A stretch of 64,000 nucleotides of DNA from Citrus sinensis (Eukaryota > Streptophyta > Magnoliopsida > Sapindales > Rutaceae): assembly GCF_022201045.2 (NCBI RefSeq), contig NC_068558.1, positions 11,685,501 through 11,749,500 on the forward strand, written 5' to 3'. The notes beneath the pieces are model-generated. The model saw only the letters and a list, made by a program, of their open reading frames with translations, had not been told where the DNA came from and did not search any database. This document shows, piece after piece, positions 1-12,617 of this stretch (the stretch's first letter is position 1; each line of letters starts with the position of its first letter). The translations under genes were made by a program, and so were the position numbers.

Positions 1-733
1 AGTGAAATGTAAAAGGAAGGAAAAAGGAAGTGGAGAGATAGGGTAATTTTATTTACCTCCATCACCATATCCATCTCAATTATTAACTCTCACGTTTCTC
101 TATCTGATTGCATGACGCTTCAACGATACCACCTCTCCCGGGGCTCATCCACGTACCACAAAATTGAAATATAACTATTTGTATGAGACATGTAAGAAAG
201 AGAGAATGGGAGAGGGGAGGACAGACAGAAAGCAATAAGGTCATCACCCACATAAGAAGAATAAGTGAAAACCCTCCTAATACAACTCAGTATTTTCTAT
301 ACTCCTGTAGCCACTAGGTTGATCAGATCTCAGCCAAAAAAATGATTCCAGAATAAAAATGTAATTACAGGTGGAGTGGATTCTGTAAAATAACAGCTTT
401 TATCAGCTAATCATCTCGATTAGCCAGATTAATGAACCAGTAGCAAGTTAATGGCACCAAAGAGGCAAATTATTAGCATATGTAGATAAATGTTACGAAA
501 GCAATTCCCAAAATAAACCAATTTATTGATTCGTTGTGAATATTTCAATAACAGATACAATGAAGTTAGCTGACCAAAAGCATGTACAGAACTCTAGCTT
601 TAATCATCCTCTCCAGAAATTGTAAGTTAAACAAAGATGAAGCAGTTGTCAGGCAGGAAAAGGTGCAACTGGACAAAAGGCTGCAAATTTACAAAACAAA
701 ATTGCTGGCCTGCGCTTAGCAACAAGTACATCC
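1..733. other. 3' flank of UROD, no gene seen
   Basis: This stretch lies downstream of the UROD stop codon, which is read on the minus strand. The part nearest the gene is presumably 3' untranslated sequence. No open frame here has coding character, and I see no repeat or RNA gene. Confidence 0.6.
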
Positions 734-3700
734 TCAAACTACCAATTTTGATTCCTCAAATGCATGATTTTGAGAAGAATTATCATACTTCATGCTTTTT
801 GCAACTTCAAAGAAATGTGCCACAGCTTCTTCGGGAGTCCCAACTAGAACTCCATGTCCTAGATTAAGGATGTGTCCTCTTGATCCCGCACACTTGACAA
901 CCCTGAAAACAGAATCAATCAGCATGAGCACCTGTATCATAGTTTGGAAGTAAATTCTCAGTTGCTATTTTGAGCAGAAAGAAACCACAAGATTCATCAG
1001 CCAAGCCATTATTATTTGTAAAATGATACTCTTGCGGTCTTGTTTCAACTATTCTTTTTGTCTGAACTACCTAGCCTTCAGAATACGAAAAAGATATCAT
1101 CATATACCAGAATGTAATTAAGAATAAGCAGGATGTAAGGATGCACTCAAATAAGTGACAATCAGGTAAATGCTGACAAGTAACCACTACAAACCATGAA
1201 AGGCATCTAGCAGTAGCCTATGGATTACCACTACAAGTTGTTAAAGACAGTTGTAATTATGAATAAGCAGGATGTAAGGATGCACTCAAATAAGTAACAA
1301 TCACGTAAATGCTGACAAGTAACCACTACAAACCATGAAAGGCATCTAGCAGTAGCCTATGGATTACCACTACAAGTTGTTAAAGACAGTTGAAATTGTG
1401 AGGAGATATCAAAACATTACACCACAAGCAATGAGATAGCCTTAAGAATACTTTAAACTTCATGTTTGAATATCAAATAAGAGATACAGACAAATGGGTA
1501 TCAAGAAAAATATGAGTTGAAGAGGATTCCAGCAAGAAGGAGCAGGGCAGGAAGAAGCTCACTAGATAAGAGAAAATGAGGGAGCCAGAGTGAGGAGGAA
1601 TTGGTTGTTTGTGATTTTCCTCAAATCCGTATTCAGTAAAATGAACAATAAGCATAAGAAACCTAAAGAATCGTCGCCATAAAATTATAGGTTATGGTGA
1701 TTCCTGGCCATATCACTCACGTGATGTTGATAGGTACTCACATCCTAGGTGTAACAAATCCACAGAATTACAAATGCATCATGGTAACAAAATCAAACAA
1801 TCCTGTCGCCATACCAATTAAAAAGGGCAAACAAAAAATTATAAGCTACATCACCTTTGAATTTCATCAGTCAATGCAGGAAGAGGAGAAAACAAGCAAG
1901 CAGGATCCACATTCCCCTGCACACTAATGTCATTGCCCAATCTCTTCCTTCCATCCGCCATATCCACTGTCCAGTCAAGCCCAATCACATTAACACCAGT
2001 TCCTTTCATACGCTCAAGAAATCCACCATTTCCATTAATATAGAGAACGATTGGTGTTTCAGGGCATTTAGTCCTCACTAGACTGACAATCTGCATTTTC
2101 AGAAACATCAAAACTATTTATCATAAATTTTGTAAAGTCTAAACAGGCAAAAAGCATGCAATATAGCATGTACAACAAATTTTCAAAAAATAAGTGTAGC
2201 AACATAAAATAGTAATGATACTTCCCACGCATAATACTTCCATCTTTGGAAATTAACATTTTCTATTTATAGAATTCCTAATTCAGCTCCACTGGTATTT
2301 ATATTTTTATCATCCATAAACTTAAAATCACCCAAGAAAACTTCAATAGTTTATTAAGAGAGATAGTGCAATCAATTCAAACAGACTAATGCACAACAAG
2401 AATGAGATAAAAGCTCTTTGTGATAACCCATTTATGCATTTAATTCATTCATTTTACAGCAAGAAAACAATAAGATAGTGTTCACAGTGCAGAGAACGAG
2501 ATTTTTTTTTTTCATCATTTAATAAAGTCCGCAGCAATTTACCTCTCTGATATAAGGCTCCGACCACTGTTCCCACATATGAGGTGGTAGTTGTCCACCC
2601 CATGAATCGAATATTTGTATGCAATGAGCCCCAGACTCCACTTGGTAGATAATATAATCAGCTATTGCCTGTGTTAAATGAGAGAGAAGAGTCCTCAACA
2701 CATGTGGTGCTGTATGACACATACTCTTTATGGTTGTATACGTGCGTGTTGTGCCCCCTTCAACTATATATGTAGCAATTGTCCAAGGAGCTCCAACAAA
2801 TCCGAGAACTGCAGCATGCTCCCCAACCTACATAGAAAGAATAACGTGAAGAAACAGATCGACGTGAAATCATATATTATCTATTACATAAATAAAAGGA
2901 GTATTTTCACCTCATCTTGATGCATGTGAAGAAAAATAATAGAATCACCTCTTTGCGCAAAATCTTAAGGGAATCCCCCACAAACTGAAGTTTTTCCAAA
3001 TCAATATGATGTAGTGCCTTTAATCCCTCTTCAGACCGAATTGGTGACTGAATAACTGGACCTCTAACTTCTTCGATGTCAAATGGAACACCAAATGCAG
3101 GTAGAGGAGTAAGTATGTCAGAGAAAATGATAACTCCATCTGGATGGAAAGCTTCCCAAGGCTGCAAAGAAATTTGAACAATGAGATCAGTTGTCTCTGA
3201 CCTCTCTCTGAACGATGGATGCTTTTCTGCAAGCTTTCTGTAAACAGCCATATACCTTCCTGCCTGGCGCATCATCCATGCTGGTGGTCGACTTACTGGA
3301 TGTCCTTTTGCAGCCTTAACCAAGAGTGGATCTACATAAAATACGAATAAAAAATATGAACAAGATACATGTATCTCAAGATGTGGACGTACACTTCCTA
3401 TATTATATTGTCAATGAAAAGAAAAAGTTCAAGAAACAAAAAAGCCTTATCTTGGTCTTCCTTTTTAATCTTTTGGCAATCCGTGTCCATTGCACTGTGA
3501 GGTTTAGCCAAATGGTTATTCTTTCGGAGACGAAAAGGGGAATGGTGCCAAGTATGTTTGGTAAATGCTAGCTAAAATAAGCTTTGCAAGCTTTCCGTGA
3601 TTTTAACACTCAGGAATTAAGTTATAAATGAAGGTGCAAAAGGAGTATCTGCAGCTACTAGGAGATACAGAAATAAGAATGTGTTCTCAATTTGTTTTAT

Positions 3701-4633
3701 CACAGTCACATTTTTATCCAAATCTTTATGATGCTCCACCTCCAATAGAATATGTCCCTATTAAGCTTACCGTACAGCCTAAGAAGTCAGTTAACCAGAT
3801 TTGTACTCTCTACGATACAATGGAGTCAATTTTTTCCACAAAACCCAGATTTCAACCTAGCAATTCTTTTTTCATCTAAATGACACACAGCAAGCAAACT
3901 TGCATACAAAGACGAGAATATGCAGGCAATCAACAACATTTATTTCACTTTAGAAATCACCATGACCGCATAAATACATTCACCTTAAATGCTTGGATGT
4001 TGTTTCAGAACAAATGGCATTAGGAGTCTGGAGGATCTTCTTCATTGCACAAAACTCACCCCATCATATCTAACTATTTCTCATTCCTCCTTGATTAATG
4101 CTAAATCTAGCCTCGTCAATCGACTTCAATTAAAGTTGAAACAAGAATATATAAATGGTTCAAAAATTTCCACCACTAAACACAAATGGACTTGCCAATT
4201 CACCCTCTCAAAAAAAGTACCAGTACAATGCCACTAAATTCTTAGGTTCCAATCAATTCAAGGCCTAACAAATTTTCCAAAAGAAAAACTAAAAGCACAA
4301 AATACCCAGATAAAATAAATGACCAATAAAGAAAAACGAACATACCAGATGAAGAAGAAGAAGAAGAAGAGCAAGACACAGTGAATTTTCTGAAAGCAAG
4401 CTTTTTCCTCTTTGAAGAAGGGTGTAAAGCTTCAGTTAAAAAATTAGAATGAAACCCTAACTGTACAGATGAGCTTCCCAAGGCACTGCACACAATAGGC
4501 AATGTTGTAATTGAAGATAAACAAACTCAAAATTATATATAATTAAATAAATAATAAAATGTTCAGCAAAGCAATAGGAAAATAATAATAATAATAATAA
4601 TTGAGCTCACCTAGTTAAAGAAGAGAAGCTCAT
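734..4633 (-). CDS. UROD: Uroporphyrinogen decarboxylase, plastid
   Basis: The enzyme removes four acetate carboxyl groups from uroporphyrinogen III to give coproporphyrinogen III, in the plastid branch that leads to haem and chlorophyll. Exons on the minus strand are 4611-4633, 4346-4485, 2949-3331, 2543-2827, 1855-2090 and 734-902. All junctions are GT-AG, the phases close, and the product is 411 residues, about the size of plant HEME1/HEME2. The N terminus (about 60 residues, Ser-rich, with an eight-Ser run) looks like a transit peptide. Family signatures are visible: [14 protein letters not shown] early in exon 3, [12 protein letters not shown] with the catalytic-type Asp, and [16 protein letters not shown] in exon 4. 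The C terminus contains [18 protein letters not shown] chose the start at 4633 because it gives the transit peptide and a clean 23-nt first exon. I see no defect. Intron 5 carries a 139-bp tandem duplication. Function is known from the family; exon borders are read by eye. Confidence 0.95.
1114..1391. repeat. 139-bp direct tandem duplication in UROD intron 5
   Basis: The copies at 1114-1252 and 1253-1391 are nearly identical, with only a few differences such as GTGACAATCAGG against GTAACAATCACG. The repeat lies wholly within the intron between the last two exons, so it does not alter the protein. The high similarity suggests a recent event. Confidence 0.93.
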
Positions 4634-6001
4634 TGCTGTATGAGAAAGAGAAGTTTTGGTTTTTAAAAATTTTTTTTTTCTTTGTTCTGGTTTCTTTATC
4701 TTCTCTTCATCTCCCTGTGCATCTCATCTCGTAGATATAGATGATCATCAGAAGGTTGACTTTAGTTAGTAATTGCAGAGAACGGCAAGGATCTTGCCAC
4801 GTTTCATCTTTGGTAAAATGAGGCCCACATTCGGAATACCGACAGGGAGAGGAGAAATGAACACGACCTCGGCTTCTAATCGGGTCATGTTCGTATTAAA
4901 TTCGTGTCGTGTTAATTTTATATCTTGTTAAATTTAAACTGATGTTAATATGATTTATTAAATAATTGTGTTAAATTTTAATCCGACACAAAAAATAAAC
5001 AGATTTCTTAATAACCTACTTAATAGTTATATATTTCACAAGATTTATATCAAATATTTACACTCATTTATAAATATAATATATATATCTACTAATATTT
5101 TACATATTTATATTATTGAAATTCTAATTTTTTTTATAGAATTTTATATATAAAACATCACATATGTGTTCATCCTTTTAAAAAAAAGAAGAAGAAGAAG
5201 AAGAAAAGAAAATTATGTCCAATATCTAAGTTTTAATAAGAATTTATAAATTAATTTAAAATAAAATAAATAATCGTGTCATTAATTAAGATAAATGAAT
5301 CAATAACTTTGACTCATCCTAATATGATAAAAAATCATGTCAATTCGAACTCAGTAATTTAATGGTAGCGTCAAATTTGACTTCATTTGATTATGCTGGA
5401 GTAGAGGAGGTAAGCTGTAATTAGATTCCCAAGAGTGATACAAAAGTATTTCTATTTCAACAAAAAAAAACTCCACCCCCCGCCTTCCCTCGGCTCTGAA
5501 TATTTAATTCTGAAATGGGATGAATCTGTTGGATTCGCTTAAAAAATAACTTCAAAAAATTAGTCGTACTACGGCACAACATACAAATGGACTCGAACAT
5601 CTTCTCGTACGTATAGAAAAGAAAATGATTAAATCAAATCATTCATCGAGTGGGAAAGTTAATCATTGTAATTAGCATATTTAATTGTTTAGTTTATCTC
5701 CTATTAAGTGTTACCTACTTTCTATGATCACAATATATTCGATTACATGGCCTACGTTAAAACAGGCAAACCTTGCCTTCCACTAACTACTTGGTAGGTC
5801 CAGTATTGAATTGATTGCACAACATTAACTCAAAACTTTAACGCAGCTTTTGCCCGCATTATCTAATCAATTTAAAACTCATTTAATTTATTTATCACTA
5901 GTTTATATAAATAATATATTTGAATGGCAAAAATATTGACCGCCACCAGCGATGTCATTTCAATTTCTTTTGACGATCATTTTTATACTAATAGAATCCT
6001 T
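4634..6001. other. Intergenic, UROD upstream region
   Basis: This AT-rich spacer holds the 5' side of UROD, which reads away to the left. It contains short simple repeats, including (GAA)n near 5190-5205, and long A/T runs. Open frames here are short and low in complexity. I see no gene. The last 17 bases (5985-6001) are one copy of the SINE target duplication. Confidence 0.6.
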
Positions 6002-6330
6002 TTTTTTTTTTAATATTGATTAATTATCATATTACTGTATTACACAAATAGTTACAACTGCTATTATAGCAGATATATTACACTGATATTTACAATCAGA
6101 AATACATGATTGGGACTTATATTATTACATTGAATTCTGTGAAGTACATGCCCAGACAAATAATCTCTTACAGAAGAGAGATGTCCATACTCCACTCGTA
6201 TTGCACGAGGGAGAGGAAATTTTTAAAATATTAAACAAATAAGCACGTTAGCCCCCACAAATGCTTTTGTGGGGGCTTGAACCGCTGCCCTCACGCAGCA
6301 GCCCACCACTCCGACCAAGGCCGAAGTGGC
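6002..6330 (-). mobile_element. tRNA-derived SINE with 17-bp target duplication
   Basis: Read on the minus strand, the element starts at 6330 with a tRNA-like head. It has an A-box-like stretch (TTGGTCGGAGTGGTGG) and a B box (GGTTCAAGCCC), followed by a short hairpin of AGCCCCCACA against TGTGGGGGCT. It ends in an A-tail, seen on the plus strand as a T run just after 6001. Both flanks carry the same 17 bases, ATACTAATAGAATCCTT, at 5985-6001 and 6331-6347. Internal pol III promoter boxes, an A-tail and a long perfect target duplication are the hallmarks of a SINE. The perfect duplication implies a fairly young insertion. It lies 1.3 kb upstream of the PNGase A gene. The SINE family is not identified. 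Confidence 0.88.
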
Positions 6331-6347
6331 ATACTAATAGAATCCTT

Positions 6348-7669
6348 ATTACTAGAACTACGCAACGATATATGTATTATAAAAAAAGAAGCTTTCATTC
6401 ACAGTAGATTTATGGTTAAAGTTTTGAAATACATGCACTATTGTCAATGTGGCATGCACCGTTGTGTAGATGCGCTGATGAAAATTTTAATGGCACTAAA
6501 ATTGGCTTAAAGATACAAAATATAAATGCTGATGGCAATTCATGGTGACTCACAGTGCCAGGCGATCAATAATATATTTATAAAGTTAAATAATAAATAT
6601 AAATTATACAAATTTTAAGATATTTATAATTTTAAAAAAATTAGTTTAATATAAAATATTATTATATGTAATATTATACAATATAACACTAAATATTGTA
6701 CAATATTAATATACTACTACAATGCTATTGCTTATAAAATATAATTTAATGCAACACATATCATATTAGTTAATGTAATATATTGTAATGTAATACATTA
6801 TGCCAAACGTATCGGAGTGATTTAACACCTTATTAATGGGTGATTTAATATATAATAAAATTTGTTGATACTTTAGAATTTGTGACGATTGCAACTAACA
6901 ACAATGGTATGAGTTAAAAATTAAAATTGTGATCATGATATTGACTGTAGTGCATTGTTTTCATATTAAATTTGATTGATAATTGTACAAGAGATATTGG
7001 AATAAAAAAGTTGCTTACCTCCATACCAATCATAGGAGGAATTAAACTGATATTTAAGACAAAGATTGTCTAAAAAACATTAACATTTTGAAATGTGGCC
7101 ACCTAAGTGTTACCTAACACAATAATAAAATAAAATAAGAAAGTATTGATATGTTACATTTGAAGAAGCATAGTGACAGCTAAAATCCTCTCAATTTCTC
7201 CTTCAATTTCCAAATATTTTGAAGGAAAATTTAATTCATTTTAGTCCCAATTAAGAAAAATGTAGTATTCTTCTAAAACAGATAAGGGAGTGAGCAAAAT
7301 CTAAATTAGTTTTTTGAATCTCTACTCTCATGACTTAAAAGATGCCGAAATATATTATTTAATACTGCACATAAATCAGATATTATCATAAATAGAATTC
7401 TATTTGGAGTAAAATAATCTGAAATTTGCATGATAGGCAAAACATTTGATTTAAGAAATTGACTTGTTGAACCAGACACTCCTCCTCTGCCATCTTTGTT
7501 AGCATTGTTTTTCCAGCCAACAAAACATTAATCTTCCATATATACAAAACAAGAAACTGTAACCAAACTACTCAAAACAAACAAGAATCAACATCAACAA
7601 TAACGAACCCAAAATAAAGAAATAAATAATAAAAATAAAAACAGCAGAAACACAACACAACAACAATCC
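6348..7669. other. Intergenic, upstream of PNGase A gene 1
   Basis: This is AT-rich spacer. A TATATA stretch in CCATATATACAAAAC near 7540, about 130 bases before the start codon at 7670, is a plausible core promoter. The final 100 bases are A/C-rich with little G, typical of a plant 5' leader. I see no gene. Confidence 0.5.
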
Positions 7670-9508
7670 ATGGCTTCCTTTCATGTCCCTTTATTCCTCT
7701 GCATCTCACTCTTTCTCCTTCATCAAACACAACCCATTAATGCCAATCTTCACAAAACCAAAACCCTCTTCAGGAACTCAAATCTTTACTCATCAGAGCT
7801 CCCAACTCTCCATCTGAACACCACCCAAATCCCACCAACGCGCTACTTTGAAGTTACCAAACCCATCGAGATCCCCAAAACCAACCCTTGTTCCCACCAC
7901 ATTCTTCAACATGACTTTGCTTTCACTTATGGGAAGCCCCCAGTTCTTGCTAACTACACCCCTCCTTCACATTGCTCAACCAAAAAGTTCTCAAAAATTG
8001 TCCTTGAATGGAATGCGACTTGTAAAGGGAGGCAGTTTGATAGAATCTTTGGTGTGTGGTTAGGTGGAGTTGAGCTTTTGAGGAGTTGCACAGCTGAGCC
8101 GAGAGCAACTGGGATTGTTTGGAGCGTTAAGAAGGATTTAACAAGGTATCATTCTTTGCTTGTTAAAAATGAGACTCAAACTTTTGCTGTTTATCTTGGC
8201 AATCTTGTTGATAGTACTTATACTGGTGTCTATCACGTGGATATAACTCTATATTTTTACCCTGTTGATGTCGATATTAATGATCACGAGTGTGGTTCGG
8301 ATGTTTTGGCATCTGGATACGGTTCCAAGGCTGATTTGATCTGGCCCATTTCACGAAATTTGCCATTGAATGATGGGCTGTGGTTTGAGATCGAGAATTC
8401 GACAGACATTGGGGTGAAGGAGTTTGTGATTCCTCAGAATGTGTATAGGGCCGTGTTGGAGGTTTATGTTTCTTTTCATGAGAATGATGAATTTTGGTAT
8501 TCAAATGTTCCTAACGATTACATTGCCGCCAATAATCTGACTGATACTCCTGGAAATGGACCTTTTAGGGAGGTAGTGGTGAGTCTTGATGGTGAGGTAG
8601 TTGGTGCCGTTTGGCCCTTTACTGTTGTGTTTACTGGAGGGATTAATCCTCTCTTATGGAGACCCATTACTGCAATTGGTTCATTTGATCTTCCTACTTA
8701 TGATATTGAAATCACTCCATTTTTAGGGAATCTATTGGATGGGAAGACTCACAAGTTTGGGTTTAGTGTTACAAATGCTTTGAATGTGTGGTATATAGAT
8801 GCAAATTTGCATCTTTGGTTGGACGGTAGAAGTGCAAAAACTGAGGGGAAGCTTCTGAAACATAGTTCTGTGCCTCTTCAAGTATATCTTGAGTCAAATT
8901 TTAAGGGTTTAGATGGAACATTCCTCACAAATGTAAATAGGTCCATATCTTCGCTTGGTTGGGTTGAGTCGTCTCATGGAAAGATTACAACCCACTTCAT
9001 TCAAGATTTTGCTTACAGTAACTCAATGGTGATGGGCAATAGTGGAAATTTGCAGATTGTGAATCAGACGATCCATTTTGATGACACTGTTTCTGCTGAG
9101 ATGCAGTCCTCTAATGCTTACTTCACGAAATCATTCAAAGTATTTCCCTTCTACATGTACTCGAACACTGAAGATAAAGGAAATGGTACTTCTTTATCTC
9201 TGGCAAACGTCACGTTGGGATTTAACGAGAAGAATTCTGAGAGCGCTGGTTCTGGATTCTCAGAGAGCTCTCTCAAGAACTTGCAGAATGGGCAGGGTGT
9301 CATGTTTGTGAAGAACAACTTGGTAATAAGTGGTTTGGGGAGCACACAACAGGTGTACCACTATCATGGTGACAACTTCTGCTATTTTAGGAACATAAGC
9401 AGCTCGAACTACACCATTCTTTATGATAAAGTAATAAATAAGTGCGAAAAAGGAACAGAACCTCATTTAGATCCTAGCTTGTTGAAAATAAAGGCCTCTG
9501 CCAGCTAG
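7670..9508 (+). CDS. Peptide-N4-(N-acetyl-beta-glucosaminyl)asparagine amidase A (PNGase A)
   Basis: This is a single-exon gene of 612 codons. PNGase A cleaves the bond between Asn and the first GlcNAc of N-glycans on glycopeptides, including core alpha-1,3-fucosylated plant glycans, in the secretory or apoplastic compartment. The N terminus has a clear signal peptide (hydrophobic core LFLCISLFLLHQT, probable cleavage near residue 25). The body matches the plant PNGase A family: RYFEVTKPIEIPK, the Cys-flanked HDFAFTYGKPPVLANYTPP, RIFGVWLGGVELLRSCTAEP, REVVVSLDGEVVGAVWPF and SFDLPTYDIEITPFLG. Many N-x-S/T sites fit an extracellular glycoprotein. The ATG at 7670 is the first in frame and directly precedes the signal peptide. 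A related gene lies tail to tail at 10736-12617. Nothing suggests damage. Confidence 0.95.
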   Translation: MASFHVPLFLCISLFLLHQTQPINANLHKTKTLFRNSNLYSSELPTLHLNTTQIPPTRYFEVTKPIEIPKTNPCSHHILQHDFAFTYGKPPVLANYTPPSHCSTKKFSKIVLEWNATCKGRQFDRIFGVWLGGVELLRSCTAEPRATGIVWSVKKDLTRYHSLLVKNETQTFAVYLGNLVDSTYTGVYHVDITLYFYPVDVDINDHECGSDVLASGYGSKADLIWPISRNLPLNDGLWFEIENSTDIGVKEFVIPQNVYRAVLEVYVSFHENDEFWYSNVPNDYIAANNLTDTPGNGPFREVVVSLDGEVVGAVWPFTVVFTGGINPLLWRPITAIGSFDLPTYDIEITPFLGNLLDGKTHKFGFSVTNALNVWYIDANLHLWLDGRSAKTEGKLLKHSSVPLQVYLESNFKGLDGTFLTNVNRSISSLGWVESSHGKITTHFIQDFAYSNSMVMGNSGNLQIVNQTIHFDDTVSAEMQSSNAYFTKSFKVFPFYMYSNTEDKGNGTSLSLANVTLGFNEKNSESAGSGFSESSLKNLQNGQGVMFVKNNLVISGLGSTQQVYHYHGDNFCYFRNISSSNYTILYDKVINKCEKGTEPHLDPSLLKIKASAS

Positions 9509-9643
9509 GATGGCTTCTCTGGTATCTGAGTAGTTCAATAACGTATGAGGAATTTAATCATCAGATAAAATTGATCCTTCTGTAACTTCACAGTCGGGAA
9601 TTCAATTGGAGGTTCCAGAGGTTTCCTGAATGTGGCTGCAACA

Positions 9644-9649
9644 AATAAA
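9644..9649 (+). terminator. Polyadenylation signal of PNGase A gene 1
   Basis: AATAAA lies 136 bases past the stop codon and is followed at once by a GT-rich stretch (CTGTGTGTGTCCCC). This is the usual layout of a 3'-end processing signal. It is inferred from motif and spacing only. Confidence 0.5.
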
Positions 9650-10735
9650 ACTGTGTGTGTCCCCTGGTTTCTATATGTAATGTACTCAGATCTGCTTCAT
9701 GGATACTATTGCATGTTTTGTATCGCCTCCAACAACTTGCTTAGTGTAAAATCTCTGTCTCTCCAAGATGTCTCTCCAAGATATTAGTGAATGCACAATA
9801 TCTTATTACTATGTGTTCATAACTAGATTGGAACTGTGTTGATGTTTAAATATCATGAATCTGATGTTTGATGCATAGTATCATCTTTATCATGATGGAT
9901 GTCTGGTGGAAGCATGAGCTGCAGATAATTTTTAATGTCCATGTTTGTGTAATTAATGCTAGCTTAGGCTATTACCTCTGTTGAATGTGTTGTGACAACA
10001 GAACTTCACTTTTGCCCTTCGGATATTCATGCCATGTCCTGTTTCAACAAAAGTGTTGCCTGTTTGTAGTACTAGGGAAGGGTCTTGATAGGAAATGGTC
10101 TTGTTATGACTAGAGGGAACAATCGTTTACTGTCCTTACCAATTTAGTTGGGAACTATCTTGTGGTTATCTCTTCCTTGCTAGATTATTGATAATTATAA
10201 TAGCTTTCATTTCTAAAATTCTCAGTTCTTTTGGTTTTTACTTTAAATTTTGTTCTTCCATATCATGCAGTTTCTTTACACATGAATATTGTTCAATAGA
10301 TTACCAGCTGTATGCCCAAGAGTACACCTAACAACTGAGAAAATATGTTGTTCACAGTATATAGACAACTTTATAATCATAAAAGTTTTTTAGCTATGTA
10401 TTTACTTTATTGGAACAGTGCAAGATACTCATTTTTGAAAATTCAGTTATTTATCCAGCAATTTATCCAGCAATATGAACTCAAAACTGTTGTCCAGTAA
10501 AGGAGTATGCTTCAATGAATTCTTACTGGTTCATTTCTAGGACTGTTTCTAAGTGTAGAGAGCTTTGTAAGATTCATACAGTACCTCCTCAGCAGCATTC
10601 ACATTAAGTATTGTTAAAATGAAGAATTTACAATTTTATTCCCTGTACCCACATACAGATATCCTCTTAAGTATCCAACAAGAGAAATCTTTATTTATTT
10701 ATTTATTTTTTTCTTGAAGCAATTGGTGAATCATC
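9650..10735. other. Spacer between tail-to-tail PNGase A genes
   Basis: This is about 1.1 kb of AT-rich sequence between two converging genes and should hold both 3' untranslated regions. There are only short direct repeats, such as TCTCTCCAAGAT near 9760-9780 and TTATCCAGCAA near 10450-10470. I see no gene. Confidence 0.55.
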
Positions 10736-12617
10736 TTAGTATGATAAGATTTCATGCTTCTCCTTGAGTTCATCTGATGCTAGAGGATCCTTTCTAGCTG
10801 TAGAAGGCAACCATCTGCGAATCTCATAACCCAGACGAGAATCAGTTCTTTCGCCATTGCATGCATTTCCTACCTTGTCATAAGCAATAATGTCATTTGA
10901 GCTGCTTATGTTCCTGAAATAGCAGAGATCACTACCGTGATATTTGTATACTTGCTGCGTGCTCCACCGTGCATCAACTATAAAATTATTAACAATAGTT
11001 AAAACAACTTGCCCATTTTGCAGATTCTTGAGAGTGCTGAAGGAGAAATCAAAACCAGCACTACTCCTAGATTTCTCTTCATAGTATCCCAATGTGACGT
11101 TTGTAAGTTGTAAAAAACTTCTATTTCCTTTATCCAATACATCGATGGATAAGCGAAGTGGATACACCTTGTGCGAACTCTGCGAGTAAGCTAAAGAGAG
11201 GCATTTTAGTGCAAACACTGTCATGAAAATGGATCATCTGATCAATAATCTGCAGATTTTCATTCTTGCTTATCAGCATGGAGTTGCTGTAACTAAAATT
11301 TTGAATCCAACTAGTGGTGATCTCCCCATAAGATGATCTGATCTGTCCTGTTGCAGATATCGACCTGCTTACATTTTTCAGGAATGTTCCATCCAGACCC
11401 TCGAAATCTGCGTGCAAAGAAACACGAAGAGGCATGACATTCTTCTTCAAAACCTTTCCTTCAGTTTTTGTGCTTCTACTGTCCAACCAAAGATGCAAAT
11501 TTGCATCTATCAACCACACGTTCAAAGCATTTGTTACACTGAAACCAAACTTATGGATCTCTCCATCCAATATGTTACCTAAGAATGGAGTAATTTCGAT
11601 ATCATAAGAAGGAAGATCGAATGAACCAATGCCAGTGATGGGAGCCCAGAACAAGGGACTAATTCCCCCGGTGTAAATCACAGAAAATGGCCAGATAGCA
11701 CCAACCACTTCACCATCAAGACTAACCACAACCTCCCTGAAAGGTCCATTCTCTGGCGTTCTGTTGAGATGATTCATCGAGAAGAACTCATTCGGAAGAT
11801 TTGCATACCAGAATTCATCCCTCTCATGGAAAGATAAATAAACTTCCAACACGGCCCTGTACACATTCTTTGGAGTTCTGAATTCCTTCTCCTGAGTATC
11901 CACTGAATTCTTAATTTCAAACCACAGCCCATCATTCATTGGCAAATTTCGCGAAATGGGTAAGATCAAATCAGCATTAGAATAAAATCTAGATGCCAGA
12001 CTGTCCAAATCATGCTTACGATCATTCAAATTCCCTTCAGCAGGATAAAAATGGATGGTTATGTTCACATGATACACTCCTGTGTAAGTACTATCAACAA
12101 TATTACCAAGGTAAACAGCGAGTGGTTGTGTTTGGTTCTTTACAAGCAATGACTGATACCTTGTAATGTCCTTTTCAACGCTCCAAACAATCCCAGTTCT
12201 TGTTGGCTCTGCAGTGCAGCTCCTGAGAAGCTCTACCCCGCCTAACCAAATGCCAAAGATGCGATCAAATTGTGTCCCTTTGCAAGTTGCTTCAAAATCA
12301 AGGACAATTTTGGATAACCGGTGAGTTGTGCAATGAGAGGGAGGGGTATAATTAGTGAGAACTGGAGGCTGTCCGTAGGTGTAGCCGAAGTCGTGGCTGA
12401 GGATAGGGTAAGAACAAGGCTTGGTTTTGGGTAACCTGATAGGTTTGGTAACTTCAAAGTAGCGGGTAGGTTGGGTTTCATTGAGGTGTGTTGTGGCAGA
12501 GAGTTGGGAAAATAGAGTTGGTGGGAGGAGCTTTGTTTTATGGAGGTTGGCATCTGTTGAGTGAAGTTGGAGGAGGAGGAAAACAGATTGAAGAAGAGGA
12601 AACCTAGAGAAAGCCAT
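10736..12617 (-). pseudogene. PNGase A paralogue with a frameshift
   Basis: This is a second single-exon PNGase A gene, inverted relative to the copy at 7670-9508. The start at 12617 opens a signal peptide (FPLLQSVFLLLQLHSTDA), and the frame runs through family blocks such as RYFEVTKPIRLPK, RIFGIWLGGVELLRSCTAEP and SFDLPSYDIEITPFLG. About 475 codons in, near 11190-11205, the frame shifts by one extra base or two missing bases. The original frame then stops at 11130. The correct C-terminal continuation (about 150 residues, with LTNVTLGYYEEKS, STLKNLQNGQ and YHGSDLCYFRNISSSN) is open in the other frame down to 10736. The rest is undamaged, so this is a young pseudogene, an allele-specific defect or a sequence error. 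A conserved product would lose about a quarter of its length. Confidence 0.85.

Noticed and set aside
6240-6330. tRNA gene
   Set aside because: A- and B-box-like motifs exist, but no full cloverleaf or acceptor stem forms, and the tail and target duplication show it is the head of a SINE.
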